DNA from: Candidatus Manganitrophaceae bacterium
GTDB taxonomy: Bacteria > Nitrospirota > Nitrospiria > SBBL01 > JAADHI01
Direction: 5' to 3'
DNA: 64,000 nt
Assembly: GCA_012960925.1 (NCBI GenBank)
Contig: DUAG01000047.1
Span: forward strand, 1 to 64,000
The notes beneath the pieces are model-generated. The model worked only from the letters and a program-made list of their open reading frames with translations, did no database searches and was not told the origin of the DNA. A program made the translations under genes and the position numbers. This document shows positions 1 to 8,593 of the stretch, piece by piece (the stretch's first letter is position 1; each line of letters begins with the position of its first letter).

Positions 1-185
1 CATTCGCAGTTTCAAATCAACCAGATACGCCGCTTTTTTTCAAGTACTCAATACACCACTTTCAGTTATAACTCCAAGAGGAACGATACCAGATTTATAT
101 CCTTAATACCTTTACTTCTTTAACCGTTACACTTCAAACCTGAATTCGCATCCTATCATAACCGCTCCTCTTCAGTTATTTGAAG
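1..185. other. intergenic sequence, no gene seen
   Basis: AT-rich sequence downstream of the outer-membrane protein gene that ends at 186. I see no reading frame, RNA gene or clear terminator hairpin. It may hold the 3' flank of a gene lying outside the window. Confidence 0.5.
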
Positions 186-995
186 TTAAAACGCCCAATT
201 TAAACCCAGACTCAAAGCTTCCTCATCGACAAACCTGAACTCAATGTTTGCACTCGTTCCGGGAACCAACACAACATCCGTTCCGACAAAGATACCGACG
301 TTGGCATCTAGCGTGTGTTTTTCATGAGTCCTCGCAATGCCGCCTAGCACAGGAATCGAGTGATCAATTTCCAGCATCGACTCTGAGAATTTTAACCCCC
401 CATAGGGTGTCCACATACCAAGGGTCTTGGCTGCGAAGAAGGCGATTTGTGTCTCCAGCAGTTTGGCTTCTGTGGGTTCAGGCGCATGGCCAGCGACTAA
501 GTAACTTCCATTGGATTTGGAGGAAAATATCTGAAGAGTCGAGTAGAATTGATAACCATTCAGATCTCCGATCGCCGCCTTTAGCCCGAGGCCGTAAGCG
601 AGGCTTGAATTACCTTCAAATGTGATTGTTTCAGGAGGGCCAACACCTTCATTCAACTGATAAGTCAGTTCGGCATCGGCAAACCCCAGCTTGATGAATA
701 GATCAACCCAGGGTGCAAGCCCTACCGATCCGCTTAACAAGACGCGAGTGGATGCAAAACGCCCACCCGTAATCGTGACCCCAGGCTCTGGGAATGGCCC
801 TACTTCACCAGGTTCTGTACTAGATCCACTATCAAATTCAATCTTTTGATTGGAAATCGGATCGTACTCCAATCCAAGGGTCATCTTTCCGAATGCTCCC
901 TGGACTCCCGCCCCGTTATTTACCTTTGCCGCACGACTGACGGAATAGACACCTAAAACAGATATGATTATGATCAATACAATCATTTTTTTCAT
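186..995 (-). CDS. putative outer-membrane beta-barrel protein
   Basis: A 269-residue secreted protein of unrecognised family. A hydrophobic signal peptide (about residues 1-22, ending near SRA) is followed by alternating polar and apolar segments rich in Gly, Tyr and Phe. The chain ends LGLNWAF, and a terminal Phe is typical of outer-membrane beta-barrel proteins. The ATG at 995 follows a good ribosome site (AGGAG, about 5 bases upstream), which fixes the start. It is transcribed alone, downstream of the diguanylate cyclase gene on the same strand. The barrel assignment is inferred from composition and the C-terminal signature; pore function and substrate are unknown. Confidence 0.7.
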   Translation of the reverse strand: MKKMIVLIIIISVLGVYSVSRAAKVNNGAGVQGAFGKMTLGLEYDPISNQKIEFDSGSSTEPGEVGPFPEPGVTITGGRFASTRVLLSGSVGLAPWVDLFIKLGFADAELTYQLNEGVGPPETITFEGNSSLAYGLGLKAAIGDLNGYQFYSTLQIFSSKSNGSYLVAGHAPEPTEAKLLETQIAFFAAKTLGMWTPYGGLKFSESMLEIDHSIPVLGGIARTHEKHTLDANVGIFVGTDVVLVPGTSANIEFRFVDEEALSLGLNWAF

Positions 996-1113
996 TTGAT
1001 TCTCCTATAGAAATATTCTTATCTAAGAAACGGTTTAATGGTCTTATTTACTCCTATGTTAGTGTGATCCAAGGCAATTGGATATATATTTTAGTGCATC
1101 TCCACTTGGAGAG

Positions 1114-2733
1114 TTATTCCCTCCGAGGTATTTTTGATATTGATGAAGGATAATTGACTCGAAATTTATCGACTCTATTTCTACCAGCCTTCTTGGCTTT
1201 ATAGAGGGCTTTATCGGCAGAATTAATAACCCAACTCGGGTCAGTTCCTTTTTGAGGAATAATCGTACAGAAACCAACACTTATTGTTATTACATCTGCG
1301 GCCTTAGAAAATTCATGCGGGACCCGTAATTCCTCAATGGCCTTTCGACAACTATTTGCCACAAGTTCTGCATCTTCTGTTTCAGTAAGCACAAGAGCAA
1401 ACTCCTCACCCCCGTATCGAGCGAGCAGATCACCAGGACGATTTACCATGGTTTTGAGTTTTCCTGCAACCCTTTTCACGACTTCGTCCCCTTCAAGGTG
1501 ACCGTAGTTATCGTTGTATAATTTAAAGTAATCGATATCCATTAAGATAAAGGATATCGATGATTTACTTCGGGCTGCTCGGCGCCATTCTATATCAAGA
1601 TATTCATCCATATGCCTTCTATTAGCGACGCCCGTTAGACCATCAATACGAGAAAGCACTTTCAGCTTCTTGTTCGTCTCACTTAACGCCTTCGTTTTTT
1701 CTAGAACTATTTTCTGGATAGTGACCGAACGTTTTGAAATTATGTGGATATATAAAGCTATGAATAAAGTGAAGATGATACCAGAAACAAATATTGTCTG
1801 GGGTAGCATGTCCCTCCTGTCAGCAATATATCGTAATGTAGGCGATCCAATCAGACTCCATTTTCTCCCCCAGATTTCAGGAAGTTCTCTCCTGTATGTA
1901 ATACTTTCATCGGCTGAAATGCCAGCACGTGATTGATACGTATAAAGAATGTCATTTCCGGAGGGTAAAGTCTCGTCAACAAGCTTCAGTTCAATTCCTA
2001 GTGGCACATCGCTTAAGGCGGAACTGGCAAAGATAGCTCCGATTTGATAGACACCCGAAACAAATCCTTTCAGGTGTTCCCTGCGCATATCCATTGTTGA
2101 TGGAATTCCTTCATAAATAGGAACGAATGCCATAAATCCTTTTTTGTTGTCGTTCCTCTGAACAAGAGTAATACTGGCGGTCGCCTGAGGTGTTGCGGTA
2201 TCTCTCGATATTTCGAGTGCCTTCACCCGGGGAGGGTTGGATGAAAGGTCAAAACCAAAGACCTCCTCATTTCCCACCAGTGGTTCAACAAAATACACAG
2301 GGAAATACTCTTCTCTTTCTTCTGCACTCACCATGTGTCCCTGTTCTTTTTGTTCCGTAAATCCAAATGTGGTGAATGTTTGCCGTTGTTTAGACTCATA
2401 TACAGCCCTTTCCGAATGAAGGACACGCGGTATCCATTCAAGTGCCTGGATATCTTTATGACGACTCAGAATCTTTTTGGCCTCAAGGCTGAATTGTTTA
2501 AAATCAGGTATAGTGTCTCCGTTGAATAATATTGCCAACGAGTTTAAGGTTTCAAAATTGATTGCCACCTCACGATGTAATGAGGCTGCCCGCTCATTGA
2601 CATCTTTACGGAATTCGCTAATTATTGCCTTCTCTTCCGATTTATAAAGAGACCAACCACTCATACCGGATAAGATGACACCAGCGATTACAATTAATAT
2701 CTGTATAAGTTTTGAATTATTTTCAGTGTCCAT
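1114..2733 (-). CDS. CHASE-domain GGDEF diguanylate cyclase
   Basis: Membrane-bound enzyme expected to make cyclic di-GMP from two GTP. The 539-residue protein has a first membrane segment (about 8-28), a periplasmic CHASE-type sensor region (about 40-290) containing the usual AKKIL and ALEWIPRV motifs, a second membrane segment (about 313-335), a short coiled coil and a C-terminal GGDEF domain. The active site reads GGEEF at residues 441-445 (bases 1399-1413) and is intact. An RPGD inhibitory I-site lies exactly five residues before it, so product feedback is likely. The gene is monocistronic. The gap upstream carries two repeat elements and no clear promoter. The CHASE ligand cannot be told from sequence. 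Confidence 0.88.
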   Translation of the reverse strand: MDTENNSKLIQILIVIAGVILSGMSGWSLYKSEEKAIISEFRKDVNERAASLHREVAINFETLNSLAILFNGDTIPDFKQFSLEAKKILSRHKDIQALEWIPRVLHSERAVYESKQRQTFTTFGFTEQKEQGHMVSAEEREEYFPVYFVEPLVGNEEVFGFDLSSNPPRVKALEISRDTATPQATASITLVQRNDNKKGFMAFVPIYEGIPSTMDMRREHLKGFVSGVYQIGAIFASSALSDVPLGIELKLVDETLPSGNDILYTYQSRAGISADESITYRRELPEIWGRKWSLIGSPTLRYIADRRDMLPQTIFVSGIIFTLFIALYIHIISKRSVTIQKIVLEKTKALSETNKKLKVLSRIDGLTGVANRRHMDEYLDIEWRRAARSKSSISFILMDIDYFKLYNDNYGHLEGDEVVKRVAGKLKTMVNRPGDLLARYGGEEFALVLTETEDAELVANSCRKAIEELRVPHEFSKAADVITISVGFCTIIPQKGTDPSWVINSADKALYKAKKAGRNRVDKFRVNYPSSISKIPRRE

Positions 2734-3030
2734 AAGTGGAGTCCCATTCGGTATTTCTCAAAATGAAGAATGTCTGTCTCTCATCATGGTTGTCTTAACC
2801 TGAGATTATCAAAATGCTCTTTATTCTCCGCCAGTGAAAAGATATTGCATCTAAGTGCAAGCAAGTATCATGCCTTTAGTATGAAAAAGATGAGACGTGA
2901 AGTAACTCATTGAAATGTTATCAAAAAAAGATACGGGCCTTAAAGAGGAATGTGTGTTTAAGTGGGGGAAATCACGCTGGTTGAGGGCCCCCCCCCCACT
3001 CCGGCTGGGAGAAGGTAGGGGTAAGACCCC

Positions 3031-3079
3031 CGATTGGATATTAGGATAAACCGTCTAGTCGCCTGAAAGACAAGACCTG
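3031..3079. repeat. family B palindromic element, left-half fragment (B1)
   Basis: This stretch (GATAAACCGTC, then TCGCCTGAAAGACAAG) matches the left half of the family B copies at 32.4, 50.0 and 61.8 kb. The right half is missing; a family C copy starts directly after it. The rest of the 2734-3355 gap shows no gene, only a run of ten C at 2988-2997. Confidence 0.65.
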
Positions 3080-3244
3080 TAATCTTTCAGAGAAATAGGA
3101 TCGCAGCGAGGTGAATGGGAGATAGTGTCGAGTTTAATGGGTGGTTTGAGCCGAATAATTCGGTTAATTATCGAGATTGATCTTAGAATATAGGCCGAAT
3201 GGCCATCGTGGGGCTAGATTCATTATTTCTCCAATAGCTTCCTA
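3080..3244. repeat. family C inverted-repeat element, decayed copy (C3)
   Basis: About 165 bp. The left part (AGAGAAATAGGATCG, then GCGAGGTGAATGG) matches the copy at 47214-47379 closely, and the right end (ATTATTTCTCC...TTCCTAGG) mirrors the left. The terminal repeats are less perfect than in the other copies, so it looks old. Non-coding. Confidence 0.65.
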
Positions 3245-3355
3245 GGGGGATTAAGGCGGATTCGCGGGTGGACAAGAACCCAATCCTCCTATATCCTTAT
3301 AAATTTAGTGTGAATTATGAAGGAAAAGATCTTTCTAAATCTGGGGATCGATAAG

Positions 3356-4789
3356 ATGAAATTATTTGAAAATGAAAAACCATTTGATCTTCTTCGTTGG
3401 TTTGCGTTCCTGAGCTTCATCTGTATTGCCCTTATTTCTTCCGTTTCGGCATTTTTTCTTTCCCAGTTTCTTACCAACACCATTCTTCAACTCGACGCGG
3501 TGGAAGTAAGGGATTTTGTCCAGAGCCACACCAGAGAGGGGGATGTCACTCTTTTCTTCGAAGAAGCAGACTCTGGAATTGCTGAGGATTATTTCGAAGA
3601 GCAGTTTATGCATATTGTATCAATGCCGGAAGTTGTTCGGGCGAATGTGTATGACAAACAAGGAAACGTCCTCTGGTCAGATGATGAACGGATGATCGGA
3701 CATAACTTTATGCCGAATTTGGACCTGATTACTGCCCTCACGGGGACCCTGGCCAGTACAAGCGGGACATCCGGAAAGCCGACCAAGGGAGAGCATGTCT
3801 TTGATAAAGAGGTCCCATTTTTTGTTGAGGTATACGTACCTATTCGGAATAATGATGGCAGGATCGTTGGGGTGGTTGAGATATACAAAGAGCCTCTGGC
3901 GTTATTCAATACCCTTCAGCGGGGCAAAGCCCTGATCTGGGCAAGTGCTGCGCTGGGAGGGGTCTTCTTGTATATTTTTCTGTTTTGGATCGTACGGCGT
4001 GCCGATGAAACCATCCACAGTCAGCATGAAGAACTGCTTGAGTCCCAGACATCGGCATTGGTTGGTGAAATGACAGAGGCTATCGCACACGGCATCCGAA
4101 ACCCACTTGCTTCTATTCGATCTTCTGCGGAGGTGGCATTGGAACAAGCCAGTGTCTTGTATCAGGACTCTGGGAGGTTAGGCCCCGATCGATCCATTAA
4201 AGAGGCAGTACTTGAAGAAGATGAAGACGACCCCTCCTCACTGTTTGCCACTACAGCGGGAGACATCATTACAGAGGCCGATCGCTTAAGCGGTTGGATC
4301 AGGGAACTTCTGACCTATGCACGGATTTCCAGGGGGGAATTTACTACAATCCAAATCAACAATATGATTCGATCCGTACTCGACTCATCTGGAGCAAGGA
4401 TGGAAAATCTTGGGATTAAAGTCATCCTTGACTTGGAGGAATCCGCTTTGGAGATCAAAGGTGACGAACTTTCTCTGCACCAAATGTTTGTCAGTTTAAC
4501 CTCGAATTCAGTTGAGGCAATGCCGGATGGGGGCAAAATAACCATGAGAACACGCTTTGACACAATTAATAGGTGGGTTAAATTAGAAATAATAGATACG
4601 GGAAAGGGCATCCCGAAGGATAAGCTAAAAGATGTGTTTACCCCATTTTTCACGACTAAATCGAAGGGGATTGGGGTAGGGCTTTCCTTGGCCAAGCGGA
4701 TTATAGCTCGTCATCATGGAACCATCCGATTGGAAAGCCGGGAAGGTGTTGGGACAACGCTTTCACTTCAAATTCCAATCTCAGAATAG
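3356..4789 (+). CDS. membrane sensor histidine kinase
   Basis: Sensor half of a two-component pair. The protein has two membrane segments (about 17-42 and 190-212 from this start) bounding an extracytoplasmic sensor region. A HisKA domain with the H-box AHGIRNPLASIR follows, where Gly replaces the usual Glu after the phospho-acceptor His. An acidic insert precedes a complete HATPase domain (N-box SNSVEAMPDGG, DTGKGIP, FFTTKSKG, GVGLSLAKRI). I chose the ATG at 3356 because GGGGA lies 8 bases upstream; the frame is open from an ATG at 3317 that has no ribosome site. Ten bases separate it from the sigma-54 regulator gene, so the two are surely co-transcribed and form a cognate pair. The stimulus is unknown. 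Confidence 0.88.
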   Translation: MKLFENEKPFDLLRWFAFLSFICIALISSVSAFFLSQFLTNTILQLDAVEVRDFVQSHTREGDVTLFFEEADSGIAEDYFEEQFMHIVSMPEVVRANVYDKQGNVLWSDDERMIGHNFMPNLDLITALTGTLASTSGTSGKPTKGEHVFDKEVPFFVEVYVPIRNNDGRIVGVVEIYKEPLALFNTLQRGKALIWASAALGGVFLYIFLFWIVRRADETIHSQHEELLESQTSALVGEMTEAIAHGIRNPLASIRSSAEVALEQASVLYQDSGRLGPDRSIKEAVLEEDEDDPSSLFATTAGDIITEADRLSGWIRELLTYARISRGEFTTIQINNMIRSVLDSSGARMENLGIKVILDLEESALEIKGDELSLHQMFVSLTSNSVEAMPDGGKITMRTRFDTINRWVKLEIIDTGKGIPKDKLKDVFTPFFTTKSKGIGVGLSLAKRIIARHHGTIRLESREGVGTTLSLQIPISE

Positions 4790-4798
4790 AGGTAGCTT

Positions 4799-6226
4799 AT
4801 GACGCAGGGTGTTTTAATCATTGAAGACGAGGTGACGCTCGCTAAGAATATTAAACGATATCTGAAGCTAAATGGATATGACGTCCAGATTGCAGAGAAT
4901 GGCAAAGAAGGGCTTCATCAGGTTGAGACATTTAAACCAGATATGATTTTGCTGGATCTCAAGCTTCCTGACTGCAATGGACTTGAAATCCTTCCCAAGA
5001 TAAAGAATATCGATCCTCAAATCCATACGATCATCATGACTGGACATGGAAATGTCCATGCAGCGGTTGATGCGATGAAGATGGGGGCATACGATTTTCT
5101 GGAGAAACCTCTTATCCTGGCTGAGGTGAAGGTAATACTCGATAAAGCCGTGGGACTATCGCGAATCGAGGGGACCCTTTCATACTATCAGAAGAAATAT
5201 GCCGGCGGAAACGACCTTTCGGCCCTGATCGGTGAATCTCAGCCGATGCTTTCGTTGAAAGAACAGATAAGAAAACTGAATGCATCAGAACATGCTTTAA
5301 CGGAAGGCCCACCCCCGTCGGTTCTCATCACCGGAGAGACAGGAACCGGTAAAGAACTTATCGCTCGAGCCCTTCACTTTAATGGGCCCCGCAAGGAGGA
5401 GCCTTTCGTGGAAATCAATTGTTCATCTATCCCGAATCACCTTCTGGAGTCGGAGTTTTTTGGTTATGAACGAGGCGCATTTACAGACGCAAAGACAAAG
5501 AAGCAGGGTCTCTTTGAGGTGGCGGATAAGGGAACCCTCTTTCTTGATGAAATCGGTGAGATCGACATCTCACTTCAGCCCAAGTTACTAAAATGTTTGG
5601 AAGAAAAGGTGATTCGGAGGTTGGGGGGTATCCGTGACAAAAAGGTTGATATCCGGGTTATCACGGCGACCAATCAATCCTTGGAGGAACTGATTAACAT
5701 CGGGAAGTTTCGATCCGATCTATATTTCCGTCTCAACATTATCCATTTGAAGGCACCTCCATTACGAACAAGAGAAAAAGATATCTTGCTCCTAGCTGAG
5801 CATTTTCTAAAAAAACAGTGTAAGCGCTACAGAAAGCCAGAGATACGTTTAAGCCTCAAGGCCAAAGAGCTGCTCTTAAGACACCCATGGCCTGGAAACG
5901 TACGGGAACTTCACAATTTTATTGAGCAGACGGTTTTTTGTTCCCAGCAGGAGACCATCAGAGAGGATCAGATCCAATTTAACCCTGTTTTCGGAAATGC
6001 CAGACAAGAAGGGGGCAGCGAAGGGAATAATGAGATATCTGGCGATCAATTCATCTTGCCGTCACAAGGCATTATTATGGAAAATGTTGAACGGGACTTT
6101 ATCGTTCAATCCCTGGAACGGTCCGCATGGAATGTGACGAAGGCGGCAAAAGCCCTTGGCTTTTCGCGTGATACCCTCCGCTATCGCATGGAAAAATTCG
6201 ACCTCGTACCTCCTACGGAGGAATGA
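4799..6226 (+). CDS. sigma-54-dependent response regulator (NtrC family)
   Basis: A 475-residue activator with three parts: a receiver domain (about 4-120, phospho-acceptor Asp in LLDLKLPD, conserved Thr/Lys in TGHG and EKP), an AAA+ domain (about 145-380, Walker A GETGTGKE, Walker B LFLDEIGE) and a Fis-type helix-turn-helix at the C terminus (NVTKAAKALGFSRDTLRYR). The sigma-54 contact loop reads GAFTDA instead of the canonical GAFTGA, a variant found in many natural members. It is paired with the kinase 10 bases upstream. The nearest candidate target is the -24/-12 promoter at 6559-6575, about 330 bases downstream of its stop codon. Confidence 0.92.
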   Translation: MTQGVLIIEDEVTLAKNIKRYLKLNGYDVQIAENGKEGLHQVETFKPDMILLDLKLPDCNGLEILPKIKNIDPQIHTIIMTGHGNVHAAVDAMKMGAYDFLEKPLILAEVKVILDKAVGLSRIEGTLSYYQKKYAGGNDLSALIGESQPMLSLKEQIRKLNASEHALTEGPPPSVLITGETGTGKELIARALHFNGPRKEEPFVEINCSSIPNHLLESEFFGYERGAFTDAKTKKQGLFEVADKGTLFLDEIGEIDISLQPKLLKCLEEKVIRRLGGIRDKKVDIRVITATNQSLEELINIGKFRSDLYFRLNIIHLKAPPLRTREKDILLLAEHFLKKQCKRYRKPEIRLSLKAKELLLRHPWPGNVRELHNFIEQTVFCSQQETIREDQIQFNPVFGNARQEGGSEGNNEISGDQFILPSQGIIMENVERDFIVQSLERSAWNVTKAAKALGFSRDTLRYRMEKFDLVPPTEE

Positions 6227-6419
6227 TCCCGCTGTGATGGATCGTACTGCGCGGCATTATCTTTCGGTCAGATTTTCGCTTCTTCTCCAAAACAGACTAA
6301 ACTTCCAGATGAGGAACGAAGGGAAACATTTCTTCCGTTGACTTCTCCTTTACTAACGGGGTGTTGGGCCTAAAATCCGATGTAGAATATTGGGCGGGTA
6401 ATGGTCAATCTGGATGATT

Positions 6420-6454
6420 GGGCGAAATCCCCTAAAAGAATTGTGATTTCGCCC
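6420..6454 (+). terminator. probable hairpin terminator of the two-component operon
   Basis: A perfect 10-bp stem (GGGCGAAATC at 6420-6429 with GATTTCGCCC at 6445-6454) followed by a mixed pyrimidine tail (GTTCCTTCTTC). It sits about 190 bases after the regulator stop codon. The tail is not a pure T run, so termination may be weak or the hairpin may have another role. Confidence 0.5.
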
Positions 6455-6558
6455 GTTCCTTCTTCAAAATTTATCCATAAAAATGTTTCCTAGATAAATA
6501 AGTAATACATTTCAATAAGATATGAATGGTTACCCGATTTTAATTTACTGCTGAAACT

Positions 6559-6575
6559 CTGGCATAGGAATTGCT
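6559..6575 (+). promoter_or_regulatory. sigma-54 (-24/-12) promoter
   Basis: The sequence CTGGCATAGGAATTGCT fits the RpoN consensus TGGCAY-N5-TTGCW, with exactly ten bases between the GG and GC doublets. Transcription would start near 6586-6588, about 40 bases before the ATG at 6626. A sigma-54 activator gene ends 330 bases upstream, which makes local activation plausible. Binding sites for that activator should lie at about 6420-6540, where the hairpin stem at 6420-6454 is an inverted repeat that could also be the enhancer. Confidence 0.65.
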
Positions 6576-6625
6576 TTCTCCCATGTTAAACATTTTAAAT
6601 ATAAGAGTGACGTGGAGGGAACGCA

Positions 6626-6853
6626 ATGAAAGAGCTACTTTTAATTCTGTTCTTAGGTCAGACCATTACCCTGCTAGGTTTATTTTTTTCCAGAGTCGTG
6701 AGGAAGAGGAAGTTGGTTTCTAGACGGCGTCCGGTTCGCTGGATCCTACGCACGATCTTGTTTACCACGGTTTTCTGCCTGTTTGGTACGCTTTCGGTCC
6801 GGGCCCAGCCGGCTCCTGAAGTGGTGGTGAGTACGCTTCGGTTGTCCCGATGA
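6626..6853 (+). CDS. small membrane or secreted protein behind a sigma-54 promoter
   Basis: A 75-residue frame with two hydrophobic segments (about 3-21 and 43-60) separated by a strongly basic stretch (RKRKLVSRRRPVR). The second ends in a signal-peptidase-like site (SVRAQPAP). It has a good ribosome site (GGAGGGA, 6 bases before ATG) and a matching sigma-54 promoter, which is the main reason to believe it is expressed. The same frame stays open for another 34 codons after the TGA at 6851-6853, to a TAA at about 6956. This could be a longer gene cut by a nonsense codon, or chance. I recognise no family. Confidence 0.5.
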   Translation: MKELLLILFLGQTITLLGLFFSRVVRKRKLVSRRRPVRWILRTILFTTVFCLFGTLSVRAQPAPEVVVSTLRLSR

Positions 6854-7030
6854 CCTCTGGCCTTGTTTTTCAGGCGACTTGTCGGTTTATACCAAGATCC
6901 AACCGCTGATCTTGATGTAAGTGGCTTCGTTGACTTTCCAGGAGGCTGTCCCTTATAATCCACCCTGCAGGTTAAAATCCCCTGCGGGGCTAATCATTCA
7001 TAAAGGGGTCCTTCCCAATATAGGAAAATC

Positions 7031-8398
7031 ATGGCTGATCATCAAAATCTCCAACATTCGAAAAAAGGTGGACTGACCATCACGTTGGTTGAAAAGGGCA
7101 GTATCGCAGAAGACACCGGGATTGAGGCCGGCGACCGCCTGATCACCCTCAATGGCCGGGAGATGAAGGATATCCTCGATTACCGTTTCTGGGTCGATGA
7201 GGAAAAACTCCGGTTAGAATTGATCAAGCCCAACGGCGAAGTCTGGGAAGTGGATGTCGAAAAAGGCCATGACGAGGACATGGGGATCGGCTTTGAGGAG
7301 ATGAAGATTCGCCAATGTCCGAATAAATGTGCCTTCTGCTTTGTCGACCAGATGCCAGAAGGACAACGCAAGGGCCTCTACATCCGGGACGAAGATTATC
7401 GCTTTTCTTTCCTTTTTGGAAACTATATTACCCTGACCAACCTCACCCGCAAAGACAAAGCCAGAATCTTTGAGCAAAAGATGAGCCCGCTCTACATCTC
7501 GGTGCATACCACCGACCTGGAACTGCGCCGGGAACTCTTAAAGAACCGGCATGCGCGTGACATCCTTACTGAGATTAAAGAGATGACCGATCACGGCATT
7601 GTACTCCACACGCAGATCGTCCTCTGTCCCGGGGTCAACGACGGGGCCGCCCTCACAAAGAGCATAGAAGACCTTGCCCGGTTTTACCCCGCAGTCGCCT
7701 CGCTGGCGATTGTCCCGGTCGGGCTTACACGGCACCGCGAAGGGCTTCCTGAGATTGAAGAAGTCACGGTGGACTACGCAAAGCGCTTCCTCGAAAACTT
7801 GCCTGCCTGGCAGGAACGCTTTCAAAGAGAAATCGGAACACCCTTTGTCTTCGCGGCAGATGAATGGTTTGTAAAAGGTCGTATCCCTTTCCCTCCCCTG
7901 GAGCGCTATCTGGATCTTCCGCAGCTTGAAAATGGGGTTGGGATGGTTCCACTTTTCATGAAAGAATTTCAATCGCTTGCTTCTGACCTCCCACAGACAT
8001 TTTCCGGGCCATCCCGGATCTCCCTTGCCACCGGGACCTCTTTCTCTTCCTATCTGGAAGACTGCGTCAACAACCTTGATCTCAAGGGTCTCAGCCTGGA
8101 GGTGATCCCTGTGACAAACCACTTTTTTGGGGATTCTGTGACGGTAACGGGTTTGCTCACCGGGGGCGATATCATCCAAGCGGTAAAGAACCGCAGGATG
8201 AACACACTCCTGGGACCGGACGACGAAATCCTCCTCATCCCTTCAGTCGCTCTGAACGATGAAGGAGACTCTTTCCTGGATGGGACGACACCCCAGGACC
8301 TTGCACGGGAAATCAATACACTGGTACATGTGCTGCCTTCAGATGCCGGAGGACTCATTAATTTTCTTCAGAATATCCCTGAACTGCTTCACCAATAA
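7031..8398 (+). CDS. DUF512 PDZ/radical-SAM-like protein
   Basis: A 455-residue protein of the DUF512 family found in clostridia, cyanobacteria and other phyla. A PDZ-like domain occupies about residues 12-75. It is followed by a cysteine motif C-x3-C-x2-C (CPNKCAFC, near residue 97) in a context (FVDQMPEG, YRFSFLFGNYITLTN) diagnostic of the family and like a radical-SAM 4Fe-4S site. The C-terminal DUF512 domain includes TGTSFS and VTNHFFGDSVTVTGLLTG. The chemical reaction is not established. The ATG at 7031 is preceded by AGGAAA. It is followed by a family A repeat and aroE. Length is normal for the family. Confidence 0.88.
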   Translation: MADHQNLQHSKKGGLTITLVEKGSIAEDTGIEAGDRLITLNGREMKDILDYRFWVDEEKLRLELIKPNGEVWEVDVEKGHDEDMGIGFEEMKIRQCPNKCAFCFVDQMPEGQRKGLYIRDEDYRFSFLFGNYITLTNLTRKDKARIFEQKMSPLYISVHTTDLELRRELLKNRHARDILTEIKEMTDHGIVLHTQIVLCPGVNDGAALTKSIEDLARFYPAVASLAIVPVGLTRHREGLPEIEEVTVDYAKRFLENLPAWQERFQREIGTPFVFAADEWFVKGRIPFPPLERYLDLPQLENGVGMVPLFMKEFQSLASDLPQTFSGPSRISLATGTSFSSYLEDCVNNLDLKGLSLEVIPVTNHFFGDSVTVTGLLTGGDIIQAVKNRRMNTLLGPDDEILLIPSVALNDEGDSFLDGTTPQDLAREINTLVHVLPSDAGGLINFLQNIPELLHQ

Positions 8399-8423
8399 AT
8401 TTTTGTTCCTTTAAATTATTCCT

Positions 8424-8589
8424 TTAGGAATCTCTGATTAAGTCTGGGTTGAATTTTTCAGGAGATAAAATTTCCTGATTCAAGGCGTAAATTGCAGGGA
8501 ATAGCCCGCTATTTCCCAAATTTGCAACGCAGAAGCGGGGACTTTTTGCCCTAAAAAAACAGGTCATGACTTGATCAGAGGTTCCTTAA
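8424..8589. repeat. family A inverted-repeat element (A1)
   Basis: About 166 bp. The left end TTAGGAATCTCTGATTAAGTC is the imperfect reverse complement of the right end (GACTTGATCAGAGGTTCCTTAA). The core has the family features AAGGCGTAAAT and GCAACGCAGAAGCGGG. It starts 26 bases after the DUF512 stop codon and ends 4 bases before the aroE ATG. It therefore makes up the whole immediate 5' flank of aroE. Confidence 0.85.
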
Positions 8590-8593
8590 TACA

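Noticed and set aside
6851-6956. Stop-codon readthrough extension of the 75-codon gene
   Set aside because: The frame stays open for 34 codons after TGA, but this length is expected by chance and the extension shows no domain. Recorded as a caution only.
7538-8179. 213-codon open frame on the minus strand
   Set aside because: It lies entirely antisense to the DUF512 gene, shows no family motif and no ribosome site, and is best seen as a shadow of codon bias.
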